Assembly (NCBI RefSeq): GCF_043641665.1
Contig: NC_092200.1
Span: 7,385,694 to 7,449,693, forward strand
Source of the DNA: Enoplosus armatus
Lineage: Eukaryota > Chordata > Actinopteri > Centrarchiformes > Enoplosidae
Direction: 5' to 3'
DNA: 64,000 nucleotides
Shown one piece after another: positions 37,901 to 49,900 of the stretch. Position 1 is the stretch's first letter; every line of letters starts with the position of its first letter. The translations under genes and the position numbers were made by a program. The notes beneath the pieces are model-generated. The model saw only the letters and a program-made list of their open reading frames with translations, was not told the origin of the DNA and did not search any database.

Positions 37901-40900
37901 CCTCACCAATATACTTGACATTCCTGGGCTCAGGTAAATCAGCTCAAACAAGCTTTTCTTGCTTATGAAGAACTGTCTTCGTTGGCGTCTGTGAGAGAAA
38001 AGGAAATGAAACTTAATATTTAGAACAAGTAGGAGGTTTGCAGTGTTTGGCTTCAGGACACTAGACACATGCCTACTTTCCTTCATGCCATTAATCACTT
38101 ATATAGCGCTGTGTAACTGCTACCAGGAAATACATTTTTTTATTTAACATAAGGTTCAATTATCAATGACATTGGAGTCCAGATTGTCAAGTTTCAAAGA
38201 ACAATGATCTGAAAATACATAGGGGGTACTTTTACTGGACTTTATGGGTGTATTTTTACTGGATCCTGTCTTTCCCAGTGTCTGACAAGATAAATTCCAC
38301 CAAATATGCTGAAAGTACTTTCTGCTTTTTTTTTTTTACCTGCTGGATGCCTCGGGTGTCCTTGTCCTTGTTACTCTAAAGCAAACACTGAGCTCAAGTA
38401 TGATGTACTTGTACATGTACACATTACTGTGAATAACTAGGTTGAGATAATAGTTTAATGATCGAACTGGGCTAAAACAGGTCAGATCAGGAAATGTGCT
38501 GTTTGTAGCCTGTTTCCTTTTGTCTTGCTTATATTAAGTGTCTTTTCCCCTCAGGTAGTTGATTGGGCTGAGCAGAGAGTAAATGAGAGTCGATTAAGAG
38601 TTGCTAACAGCTCAACACAATTACTCGCCGCTGACTTGAGTAGTTCGCACATTATTTACACCCCAAATAAAGTGACACATGTATGGATGCTGCATGTGAT
38701 TTTCTGGGATTACAGCTGCTCGTCTTATACCCTGCTGATGTGGACAGACATGTTGGCACAGGCAGCGCTCAGCATCTCGGCCTCCGTCAGCTCTTCTGTT
38801 AAGTCCTCTGTGGGGCTGAAATTGATCCATGTAGCTTGTGCAATGCAATATATGTGTGTGTTTGTGGGCCTTGCTGTGTGTGTGCTGGTTGTGGAGGAAG
38901 TGGGGTCACGTGCAGAAAAAGAGGGGTTAGGAGAGGCCCAGATGGTGAAATCGTAGCTGCAGTGACAGAGTTCCATGAATGCAGCAGCAGACAGACAGAC
39001 AGACAGCATCAGCTGCCTACTTGAGGGCTTGCCCAGTGTGTCTCTCTCAAACCCTGTCATTATTATTATGCAACAAATGTTGTTTACATGTTGTGATCTG
39101 TCATTGCCGTTGAGGTGGTTTCAGAATCTGTATCAAAACAAGACTAAGTCTACAGCTACAGCAGTGCTTTGAGCAGAATGCTAATGCTCGCATGCTCACA
39201 GTGCTAACATGCTGATGTTCAGCAGGTATAATGTTAGCGTGTTAGCATGCTAACATTTGATAATTCGCACTGAACACAAAGTACAACTGAGGCTGATGGC
39301 AATGTCATTAGTTTTGCTAGTATTTGGTCATAAACCAAAGTGTTGGAAAAGTAAAAGTTTGACCTGATGGTGGCACTAGAGGAAATGTCAGAGGATCGCC
39401 AAATCAGCTTCATCCTGAGGGGAACATGAATGTTTCTGAATTTCTTTGTAATCCATCCAATAGTTGTTGAGTTGTTTCACTCAAAACCACAATTGAGAAC
39501 CTTGTGGTGGTGCTAGATGAAAAGACAGGGGATCACCAAAGTCATTAGAATTCATCCTCTGTGAACTGTGAACTACGTCTGTAGAAAGTTTTGTGCCAAT
39601 CCGTCCAGTAGTTAGTTGAGATATTTTACTGGATAAGTGAAAACTGGGACCATGAATGTCTGTACAGAATTTCATGGCAATACATCTAATAGCTGTTGAG
39701 ATATTTCAGTTTGGGCTGAAGTTGTGGACTGTCAAGGCTAAAAGCATTACTGTCTGTCAAAGGATGGTATACGTTTTGTCTTTGTGGCTCAAAAGTGTGT
39801 AAAACACACCACTGTACATATTGTATATCATAAAATATGAGTGTGCGTGTCTGCAGTCAGCACTGTTGTCCTGAAATGAATGAATAAACTGTCTCACTTT
39901 TGTTGCTGTGCGTGCACAAACACACACACACACAAGCAGCAACGTGGGGGTGATCCAGTGTTTACGCCAAGGGAGCAACAAAAAATTCAGCAATAAGTGC
40001 TGATGCAGCAGAGTCCCTTTACATCCTCAGCGCTCAGCTGGAGAAAAGCTCCGGCTCTGATCAGTCCCCAACTGGAGAATCATAATGTGTCTAATCGGCT
40101 CACTGAGAGGAGCTGTAGCCTGCCGCTTCATTGGAAGATAAGCTGAGGATTGATCAAATGAATGTTTCTCCTGACTCCAGACAAATAGACGGCTTAATTG
40201 AGTTTATTTCATTGGAGTTTTTGTCAGAGCAGTTGGTACCTGTGTGCTTCAGCACTAAAGGAAGATTTGTTTTGGCATTTCACACCTTTACTAGACAGCA
40301 ACAGTGAAGAGGCAGACAGGAAATGGGGGAGAGAGCGAAATTGGTACAACATGCAAGGAAGTTCACTTTTTCTGGTTTTTGGACAGTCCTAAAGGAGCCT
40401 CAGAAATTATCACTTGTCTGTAGAAATGACTCTCACCTGTCTAAAGTTCATGATTTACCCACTACAGTCACAGATTGTAAATCCCTTCTATTGGAACTGA
40501 TTCACAACCTTGACTGTATTATCTTGAACCTACATGAAATTTCAGCAAACTCCACCACTGCTTGCCCTGAAATGTCAAATATCTGCTGGCTAATTGTAAA
40601 TTGCTGACATCTGAGTGGTTTGACATTTAGAAAGTTCGACATAATTCAGCTCACTGTTTTCTGATGGACTTCCTGTTCTCTGAGCTGCTTTCAGCCTGAT
40701 GGATCAGTTAGCCGTTAGCCTGTGCTTGCTGGCGTACGTTAGGGTCAGGTGTGCTCTGACCCGTTTGCTATTGGAGCTGACAACAGAGAGGAAATTAGCA
40801 GATGTTATAGAGCAGTTGGGAGCCTGATAATCATAGGTATAAATTCCTACATAGCCTTACAAAGGCAGAGAGCAGTAACTAGAGAAAGAGTGAAGTTGAG

Positions 40901-43900
40901 AAAAAAGGGTTTGGAGGTTGATGGTTTTTACTGTGTAACAGATACATTTGTAAAACCTTAATTTTATGCTGTTGACACAGACTTTACATGAAACCTAACG
41001 AAAACATTTAGATACTGCACTTAATGTTTTGGCAATATAAAGGGCATCAGGAAAATGAAGTATCTACAAACAAACTGTGGCTGAATCATTTTTGTGTGGT
41101 ACAACAGAAAGGAGTTCCCTGAATTTATAACACCAGTTACATACAGGCTGTCACATAGATGCTGCTAGTCGCTACACTGGTGGACAGCTGGAAAGCACAT
41201 GGGATAGGTACATCAGGTCCTGTGTATTAGTAAATGTCAGATTTTATTAGGCCACTTGTCAACTGACCATGTTGTTGTGTCTGACATGATGGCACTGAAG
41301 TGTCTCCTGTGGCCCATTTTGTAGACTTAGTCGGTTTGTTTTCAGGGTCCTGGGATCTCTCCAGAGTTTGAGGACCACTTCCTGTTGGTATCTCAGGCAG
41401 TTTATGAACATCTTTGATTAAGACATCCACATCATGATATATGGACAGCTGTGTTGTAATCACAACTGTTTTTCTTCCAGGGACAGGCTGAGCAATAACA
41501 CCGGATGATGAATTTTCATTGTAATTAAATTTTTTCTGGCCGCGATTGCAATTTTCCAGCTGTGCCATGGCAGCTAAATGAATAAAGCAAAGCCTGACGG
41601 TAATGCCATTCTCTACCCTCACTGTCATTGTTGTTGTCACGAAGTGTTGAATCATTACTGGATCAGATAGACATTCAGAGGTTTGTTGGCTAGCAGCACC
41701 AACATGCTTGAACTGACTCCAATTTTCCTACTATCTTCTCACATGTGAGGCAGAAATGTACTGTACTAAACTGAGATTAAAGGAGAATATTTATAACCCA
41801 AGGGCACCCTTACTGTCTTTTAAATAATTCATTGCTTCGTTCTTCATTCTGTTTATCTTCCTCTCCTCCCTTCTCTCAACCCCCCCCCCCCCCCCCTCCT
41901 GTCCTCACAGTGGCTTCTCCAACAGTCTGATTCAAGACATTATCTATAGTTATCTGGTTTTACCCAACCGTATCACCATCCCACTGGTCGGTGATGTGGA
42001 ACTGGCCAAGCTGCGCTTCCCCATGCCAAAGGTGCTAATGCAGTTTAATTAAATTAAACATGAGGTGGTTTAATATGTCTCTTCTGTTTGGGTTAGCACA
42101 TAAGCTGACTGCCTCTTGAGGGAATTCATGGTTAGTAGCTGAAAGTCTTTGATAGTGAGATCTCAAGGGGTCAGTCTGATGTCTTTTATGATTCTTTACG
42201 TAATACAAGAAAGTGCTTATCAGGGTTTTGTAGGTAACTCCCAGCATTAAAACAGAATGAAACGAAAACAGCCACAGCAGCTAAAAAACATGTCAAGGCT
42301 TTGTTGTCCTGTATCCATGGCAACAAGATAAACACTTCATTGTATTTCAATGCAAGCAGCGTTTTTGTTTTTGGATTATGACAATATTTTGTCATATTTT
42401 AGGCTGTAATTATTGTATGCATCTGCGCTCTTTTCTAGTAATTCTGCCAATCAGACTTCGATCAATTCATTAGTGGATTGAAAAATTGGATAGAAAGTCA
42501 AAAACTATTTTGATTATCTGTTAATCCTTTGAGTTAATTATCAAACAACAATGGCAAATGTGCTGCTTTTCTCTGTTGTATATTATTTAGTAAAAATACA
42601 TAGAATGACTGAGTTTTAGACTGCTGATCGAACAAAACAAAGTATTTAAAAATGTCACCTTGTGATGTGCATTTTTTGTACAATTTACTATTAATATTTC
42701 TGACATTTCACAGATTAAACAGTCAATTGCTTAACAGATTAATTGACATTGAAAATAATTGTTAATTGTTGGCTAAGTGGAATGGACACTATAGATATAT
42801 ACATATATTAATAAGATGTAAATAATAAATAACACCATTAAAATATTTTGTCACTACCTAACTCCAGTAATGATAAGCCACAGTTGGGTCTTGCATTGCC
42901 TCATGATACCCAGTAGGTAATGTCGCATCCTATCAACTCTGACTCCATTGTGGCCTCGAAGTGTCAGAGGCTGCTATTTCAGAGTTGCTCCCCTTAACGC
43001 TGTGCTCTGCATGCCTCTACAGGGAGTCCTGAGGATTCACTTCCTCGAGGCTCAGGATCTGGAAGGGAAGGATAAATTTCTGGGAGGGCTGATCAAGGGC
43101 AAGTCTGACCCGTACGGCGTCCTGCAGATCGGCAACCAGCTGTTCCAGAGTAAGACGGTCAAGGAGAGCCTCCATCCCAAGTGGAACGAAGTTTACGAGG
43201 TGACAAGTTTGGGATGTCTCTTGGAACAGTGCAGTTTGAGTAACACTATCATGTGTTAACAATGAAAATGAACCATTCAGTGTAGGTAATCTGTCTATTG
43301 ATTGGACATGTCTGCTTGAACAAGCATCAATATGTCCTCGTCCTCATCAGGCGCTGGTGTACGAGCACTCAGGTCAACACCTTGAGATTGAGCTGTTTGA
43401 CGAGGATCCGGACAAAGATGATTTCCTGGGAAGGTGAGTTTCTCTCATTTCCTGCCCAGCTCTGATCTTATCACACATACTTCATAAGAAACACAGTTTG
43501 TTGCGCCTCAGCAATGTGACTGGTATGTAAAAACAAGTTTTGTTGCAATCAGCCAGCTGTATATAGACAAGTTAAGGATCTGGTATGGCATTGTATATTG
43601 GGTCCTAAACACAATGTTGAAATCAGAGGGGGAGACGTGATGAAAGTATCTGTGCTAGTAGACATCAGTTAAAGTAAAGAAGAAGAGATGTCACCCCACA
43701 GTTCCAAGCCCAAGGGCAAAGCCAATTGATTTTGCCCAAAGGCTGTAACACTACACCCAGCGCTGACAACACAAAGCAGTAGATCGATAACTGGACCCCC
43801 TCTGTTCAGATTAATTGCTGTGATTTCTCTGCTTACTGTTTGCGATCTTTTTCATCGTTACCCAGCCTGATGATCGATATGACTGAGCTGCACAAAGAAC

Positions 43901-46900
43901 AGAAAGTTGATGAGGTAAAACAATTTCTTTGGCCAAATAAAAGTACTCATGTAATTAGAATTAGAGTTGCACGACTTGAAGGAATAGTTCGACATTTTAG
44001 AAAAAGACGCTAACCTGCTTTCTTGCCGAGAGTTAAATGAGAAAGTTGATTCATCTCTCATGTCTGTATAGTAAATATGAGGCTAACACCAGCAGCCGGT
44101 TAGCTTAGCTTACCATAAAAACAGGAAACGGGGGGAAACAGCTAGCCTGGCTGTGTCCAAAGGTAACAAAATGCACCTACCAGCACCTCTAAAGCTCACT
44201 AGTTAACACGTTACATCACCACACAGTAACGACAAGACTTAAGGAAGTCACTGCACCCAGCCATAAATCACAAGTGTTGTTTTTACACTTCGGTTTCATG
44301 TTAATTAGTGAGCTTTATGGGTGTGAGTAGACAGACTGCGCTAACTTTGAACAGAGCCAGGCCCGTTTCAGATCTTTGTGCTAAGCTAAGCTAATCGGCT
44401 GTCGCTTCATATTTACCGTACACGAACTAACTCTTGACAAGGAAGCAGTGTTTTCCAAATTGTCAAACTTTTCCTTCTGTACTCTGTTAGCACAGCTCCT
44501 AAAGGTTTTTAAGATCATTTTCAAGATAATTGAAACAAAAATCAATAGTTTGGTCCCTTCAATGACTCGATGATTTAACTTAAGTTTTTTACATTTTGTT
44601 TTCCAAAACTGATGCAGTGGTTTAACCTGGAAGAAACTTCAACTGGGAAACTCCATTTAAAACTGGAGTGGCTATCTCTGATCTCCACCCCTGAGAAGTT
44701 GGACCAGGTACAACACTGAATCAACAAACTTTCTGGCTTTAACAGAGGAAACATTGTCTGTCACTGTTTCTACTGTTAATCTGTCTCTGTGGGTCCAATC
44801 AGGTGCTGCGAAGTGTGCGCGCAGACAGAAGCCTGGCCAATGACGGCTTGTCATCAGCACTGCTTGTGGTCTATCTGGACTCAGCGAAGAACCTGCCAGT
44901 AAGAGACTGCAATGTTCACTTTGTTTTGACGCTGGTAATGCTGTTGTTCTGATGCTATAGCTTGTGCTAAAATATAGCATTAGGCTTATGCAGGCGTCTT
45001 GTTCTCCACCCAAAACACACACACACACACACCCCACATTTTGCAACACTCTGAACCAGTTTAGTAAGAAAAAACACTGTAGCACACTTGTTGAAATAAG
45101 GATTACTGGTCAGTCTGCAGCAATGCTTCACTTTCCTGTTGCCATAATGTTTCATGCTTTGTGACACTTGAGTGACTTCATCCCTTTGCTTTCCATGTTC
45201 TTTGTAGTATGGTTTTCACTGCACTCTGACCTCCAGGTGAATCTAACAACCAGGGCAGATTGTTTATTATTTAGCTATATTATTGTCTTAGCTACTCCAA
45301 ACCTAGCCATAAAAACAACAACTGGCTATAGATGTAGCCTACAGCTCCAAACGGGTCAATATGTGTTTATGTCATTCAGTTATTGCAGCTCAGCGGTTCT
45401 GTCTTATCTATATTTCTAGCTGTTGTCAGATGAGGTCCTTGAACCTCCAAAACCTCTACTTTTCATTTTTTAAGTTTCTCTAACAAGTTTGAAAGCTTTC
45501 ATTGCACCAAATGTGGTGAAACGTACCTGTAACCTGTAAAGAACCTGGAGTCCCTCACTTTGATTTAAAACGTCCAAATGCCTTTTTATCATCAGTTACA
45601 AAATGACTTTTTCTAGCCATCTCAATCCTCATAACTCCACCTTTTTCTCTTTGCTCTCCTTCCTCTTCACCCAAGAGCGTCTTCACAGGCAGCTTAGGCT
45701 GTGGAAACTTAAGTGAGAGGAGAGCATCTGGCCTAGTGTTTTGTGAGAGCAATACCTCAGAGTATAGAACAATATTTGTGAGTCTCCCCCAGAACGTTTG
45801 CATCCTGATAGTGTTAGCATTAGCGGTGTGCGATGATGTGGGTTGAACAGTAACAGGAATCCTTCAAACCTGCATCTTAAAGCATGTGTTAGCTGCACGG
45901 TATTATTGTAATGTCTAATGAACATTACCCCGGGTGCCCAATAACCATTAACATGAGGCAGACACTTCAAACCAGAGGACTCAGCCTGCTTGTTAGTCAG
46001 ACACATATTCTGCTACATCAGGTGCTTAGTTCAAGGCTGAAATGTAAAATATCTACAGTACAAAGAGCTTGCTGGCAGAGCTCATAATCATCTCTGCCTG
46101 TATTACTGAGCCAATTAATGTGTAGCTGTGCAGATACAGAGAGCCTGTAGCTTGTTAAAGCTTGTTGAAGAACTCATATAGTGTCTCAGAGTAGCTCCTC
46201 CAAATCTTCCCTGAAGGGAAAACCCTCATTACTCTGACCTGCGTTTTCAGTGTTAGCTCCCTGCAGTGTCAACAGCCTCAGCCCTCATGCTGCTTTTTAT
46301 TTATTGCCCATCATTCATGTATGTACAGTATTTCAACACATTTTTCTGGGTTTTTTCTCATGCCTCTTAACCATACCCAGTCACTCCCGTGCTACTAACT
46401 GGGTGTGATTTTTCTCCCCCAAATCTTCTTTTGGCTTAAAGAGCAACCTGTCAGATTTCACCTATGACGGGTTGAAGCAAGTCTCAGTCTTTAAGGCCCT
46501 GAAGGTAATGTGGGAAAAATGGATTGCATGTACAGATCACACCCTGTGTCTCATCTTTGCTCTCCACCTGTGCTCTCAAGTGCACCATCCAGCGTCATGT
46601 GATTGTGATGATTATCAAACAAGCAGAGTGAATTGTCTTGATGCGCATAAAGATGGATGATTGCATTGTCTGTTTTATGCCCGTGTTGTGCTGTACACTC
46701 CTTTCTTCTCATTTTTAATGGTACATGATTGTCCAACTTTCCTAACTCATGATCTTGCATGAACAAGTCTAATATTACTGCACTCAAATATTTCTAAAGG
46801 AAAGGACAATTTTCTCTTCAATATTTATGGTTGATTGAAACTGTGGCCACTTTTGCAGCATTCATATGAAAAGAGAAATTGTCATTCTGCCTATCCAACG

Positions 46901-49900
46901 GTCCATGTGCTCGTTTGTATTGCATTGGAAGTGAATTGGGCTGAAGATTTTCAACAGCAAACCTGCTCAGCAACCCAGCCTGTGTTAGTTTATCAAGGTC
47001 AATCAAGAAGATCATATCCACCTCCATGAATCGAACAGGAAATCATGCTTGTCAGGCCAGCATTTCTGCATTTCTGGCTGACAAATGTCCAGAAACAGCA
47101 GGCACTAAATGTGGTAATAATAATGTAAAAGCATTACATTAAAATACAGTTGGAAAGAGGCTGGCAGAAGTCTGTTAACCAGCTGCCATAACAACGGCGA
47201 TTGCCATGTTTCCCAGTCACAACATCAGCAGGGGATATACTGTGTTACAGCATAGCCGTTCCTAACCAAGCTCAGTTTCAGGTTACACAAACATTTACAG
47301 TACTCAGAAATCAACTGCTGCATGGTTCCAGTTAGCATGAGTTTTTTTTTCTTGCCTTTAATATTTCCAGGAATTTCTAAAGGCTACAAACTCACTGCAG
47401 CATTGTGTATCCGTTTTATTTGGCCTTTCAGGGCAACTGGTGTACAAATACTTCCGTTTTGCGCCCAGTAGTTCACTCTTGTTATCCTGACTGCTGCTGC
47501 TATCTGGCTGGCCTGGCTGTTGGTGAGGGGACAGACGGAGCCTCTGCATCTCTTTGTAGCATTTCCTCATCAACTGATCTAAACTTGTTGACTATATTTT
47601 ATCAAATGTGCAGCTTTCTTTAATATTCTGGGAAGCTGTCTTGATGTCTAAATTAAAGGGCAAGATTGACTTGTTGAAGACATGTCACCTCTATGACAAA
47701 TACATGGAAATAAGATTTTGTTTCGTAAAATGTGAGTTTGGTCAATTGTGAGATTAACTGTTCACTGTACATATTTGAATCCAAAACATCCACCTTCCTC
47801 GAGTCAGACAAGGAAAAACACAAAGAAAAACTTTAACAGGGCAGGGACTCCTCTTCCTGAACAGACGTGTGTAATAGGTGTTGTAGGATTAAGGTGTAGA
47901 GAAACACAATGACACTTTTAGGCAAATAAAGTACAAACATATGATATTGATAATGTGAAATCCTGTACACTTTGCTGAGTACTTTTCTCAGTTCAAGTTG
48001 TAGTGTGGGATTGTGTTAATCAGCCTGCATGTAGAATGTGGAGCTTAATTCTGATGCTGGTGAGAAATAGATGTCAAATTTAAGCGCCATCCTCAAGAGA
48101 GAAAGGATGGGTTATCAAGTAAGTTAAGACTTTCCCTCTGGCTCGTAGATATGTAGGGTATTATTATTCTGTAAGGAATACTGAATAATACTTAGCTGTC
48201 AAAACCCAGCATGCTAAAATTAGAAAGCAGAGGAGACAAAGCCTGGCAGTCTCCTTGGTAGCCTCTCTGCCTGCAGCCCTGCTTGTCAAAACATATGATT
48301 ATGTTCCTTCCCTTTTGAACTGCAGACTCTTTCGCCATTGTGTGCTTGATGCAGAGTCTCAAGAAGCTAACGTTTGAGTTTGGGTGTCATTATGCTGTCC
48401 GTCACTGACGTTTACGCATTGTGCGTCACAGCGGGGAGAATCGGCTAACACCCCTCTCTCTGATTCTCTAATAGTCTGCAAAGAAGAGTAGCAGCGAACC
48501 CAGCCCTTATGTCCAATTGACAGTTGGACACAAAATACTTGAGAGTAAGGTGAGTCATAAAAGTATCCAGAAGTATTATTATATTGTCAGATTTTGTACT
48601 GCATCGGTTTGTACTTTGAAGACAAATGTCAAGTTGGCAAAAGCACCTGGACAACAGTGTTTTTAAAAACATATTGAAGTCTAACAGCTAACACATCTCA
48701 TTCTTAAACCGTCTCCCCCTGGAGCTTTCTATTACTGAATGTTTCCCCGCTGACTGTCGAATTAAGAGAGAGACGAACTGAAAATTGTTGCACACAAACA
48801 TAAAATAAGACTTTTAAGTGTCGGCTACTCTGACATTAAGTGTGTTTACCAGCTATTTCTCAAAAGGGAAATTATTGTGGAGGAAGAACCACTTAGGTGG
48901 ACCAAGTTATTGTTGATGCTGAAGGTTTACTGCAACCATCTAATGGGTTTAGGGAAGTTTGTTATATTAGATCCCTTTTGTAGAAGAGTTGTAAGATAGG
49001 TGAAATAGTTCTGCACTTTAATTTGAGGGTGTTTTTACTCTTTTCCTATAATATTCCTATACAAACAGATATAAACAATTAAATGAAAATATACAAATAA
49101 TAATCAATACATGAAATATAAAAATAATAATAATGATATACGCTCATTGTCAGGTAATTGTTTCATTACTACAGTGTTAGTATGTTATTAGTGATATTCT
49201 ATTTTTCTACATTCAACACTTTCTAATGACTGATTGACAGATTTCTCCAGATCAATTGTTTTAAGTGTCTTTTAATTAACAACTAACAAACGACTACCTG
49301 TCTGCCCATAAAGATCCGGTACAAGACCAAGGAGCCTCTGTGGGAAGATTGTTTCTCATTCCTTGTTCACAATCCCAGGAGGCAGGAGCTCGAGGTGGAG
49401 GTAATGCTGCATAACCACTCGTGTAAAGTTTTCTGTATGTATTTTTTTATGCACCAAATGGTGGAAGTAGCCGACGTGTCTTAAAGCAGATCTTCTTCTT
49501 TCTTAATGTACAGGTAAAAGATGACAAGCAGAAATGCACCCTGGGTAATTTGATGGTGCCTTTGAGCAGCCTGTTGGCGGAGGAGGACATGACGCTGACT
49601 CAGTGCTTTCCTCTCAAGAACTCCGGGCCCAGCTCCACCATCAAACTCAAGATGGCCCTGAGGGTAAAGATGGACTGCATCACTTCTCATTGACCCTGTA
49701 TGCATTAGTGATTTCAGGGTTATTCATTTCAGGCTGAGGAAACCAGAACAGATGTTCAACATCTGCTGATTCAAACAGAATGGATTGTGAGAAGGCGTAT
49801 TATAAGTGTGGCACAGTACATCTGAACTAATGTTGCAGCAAAGCAAGTACTGCAGTGTCAACAATAAACTGAAAATGATGTATTGAATTCATAGCACCCT

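Larger units (their letters stand above)
37934..41910 (+). other. esyt2 intron 7, large intron with a transposon
   Basis: At 4.0 kb this is the largest intron in the window. It holds a short (ACAG)n run at 38989-39006, a long MITE-like element near 39.2-39.75 kb and a poly-C tract next to the 3' splice site, the latter two listed separately. I see no nested gene. Confidence 0.5.
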
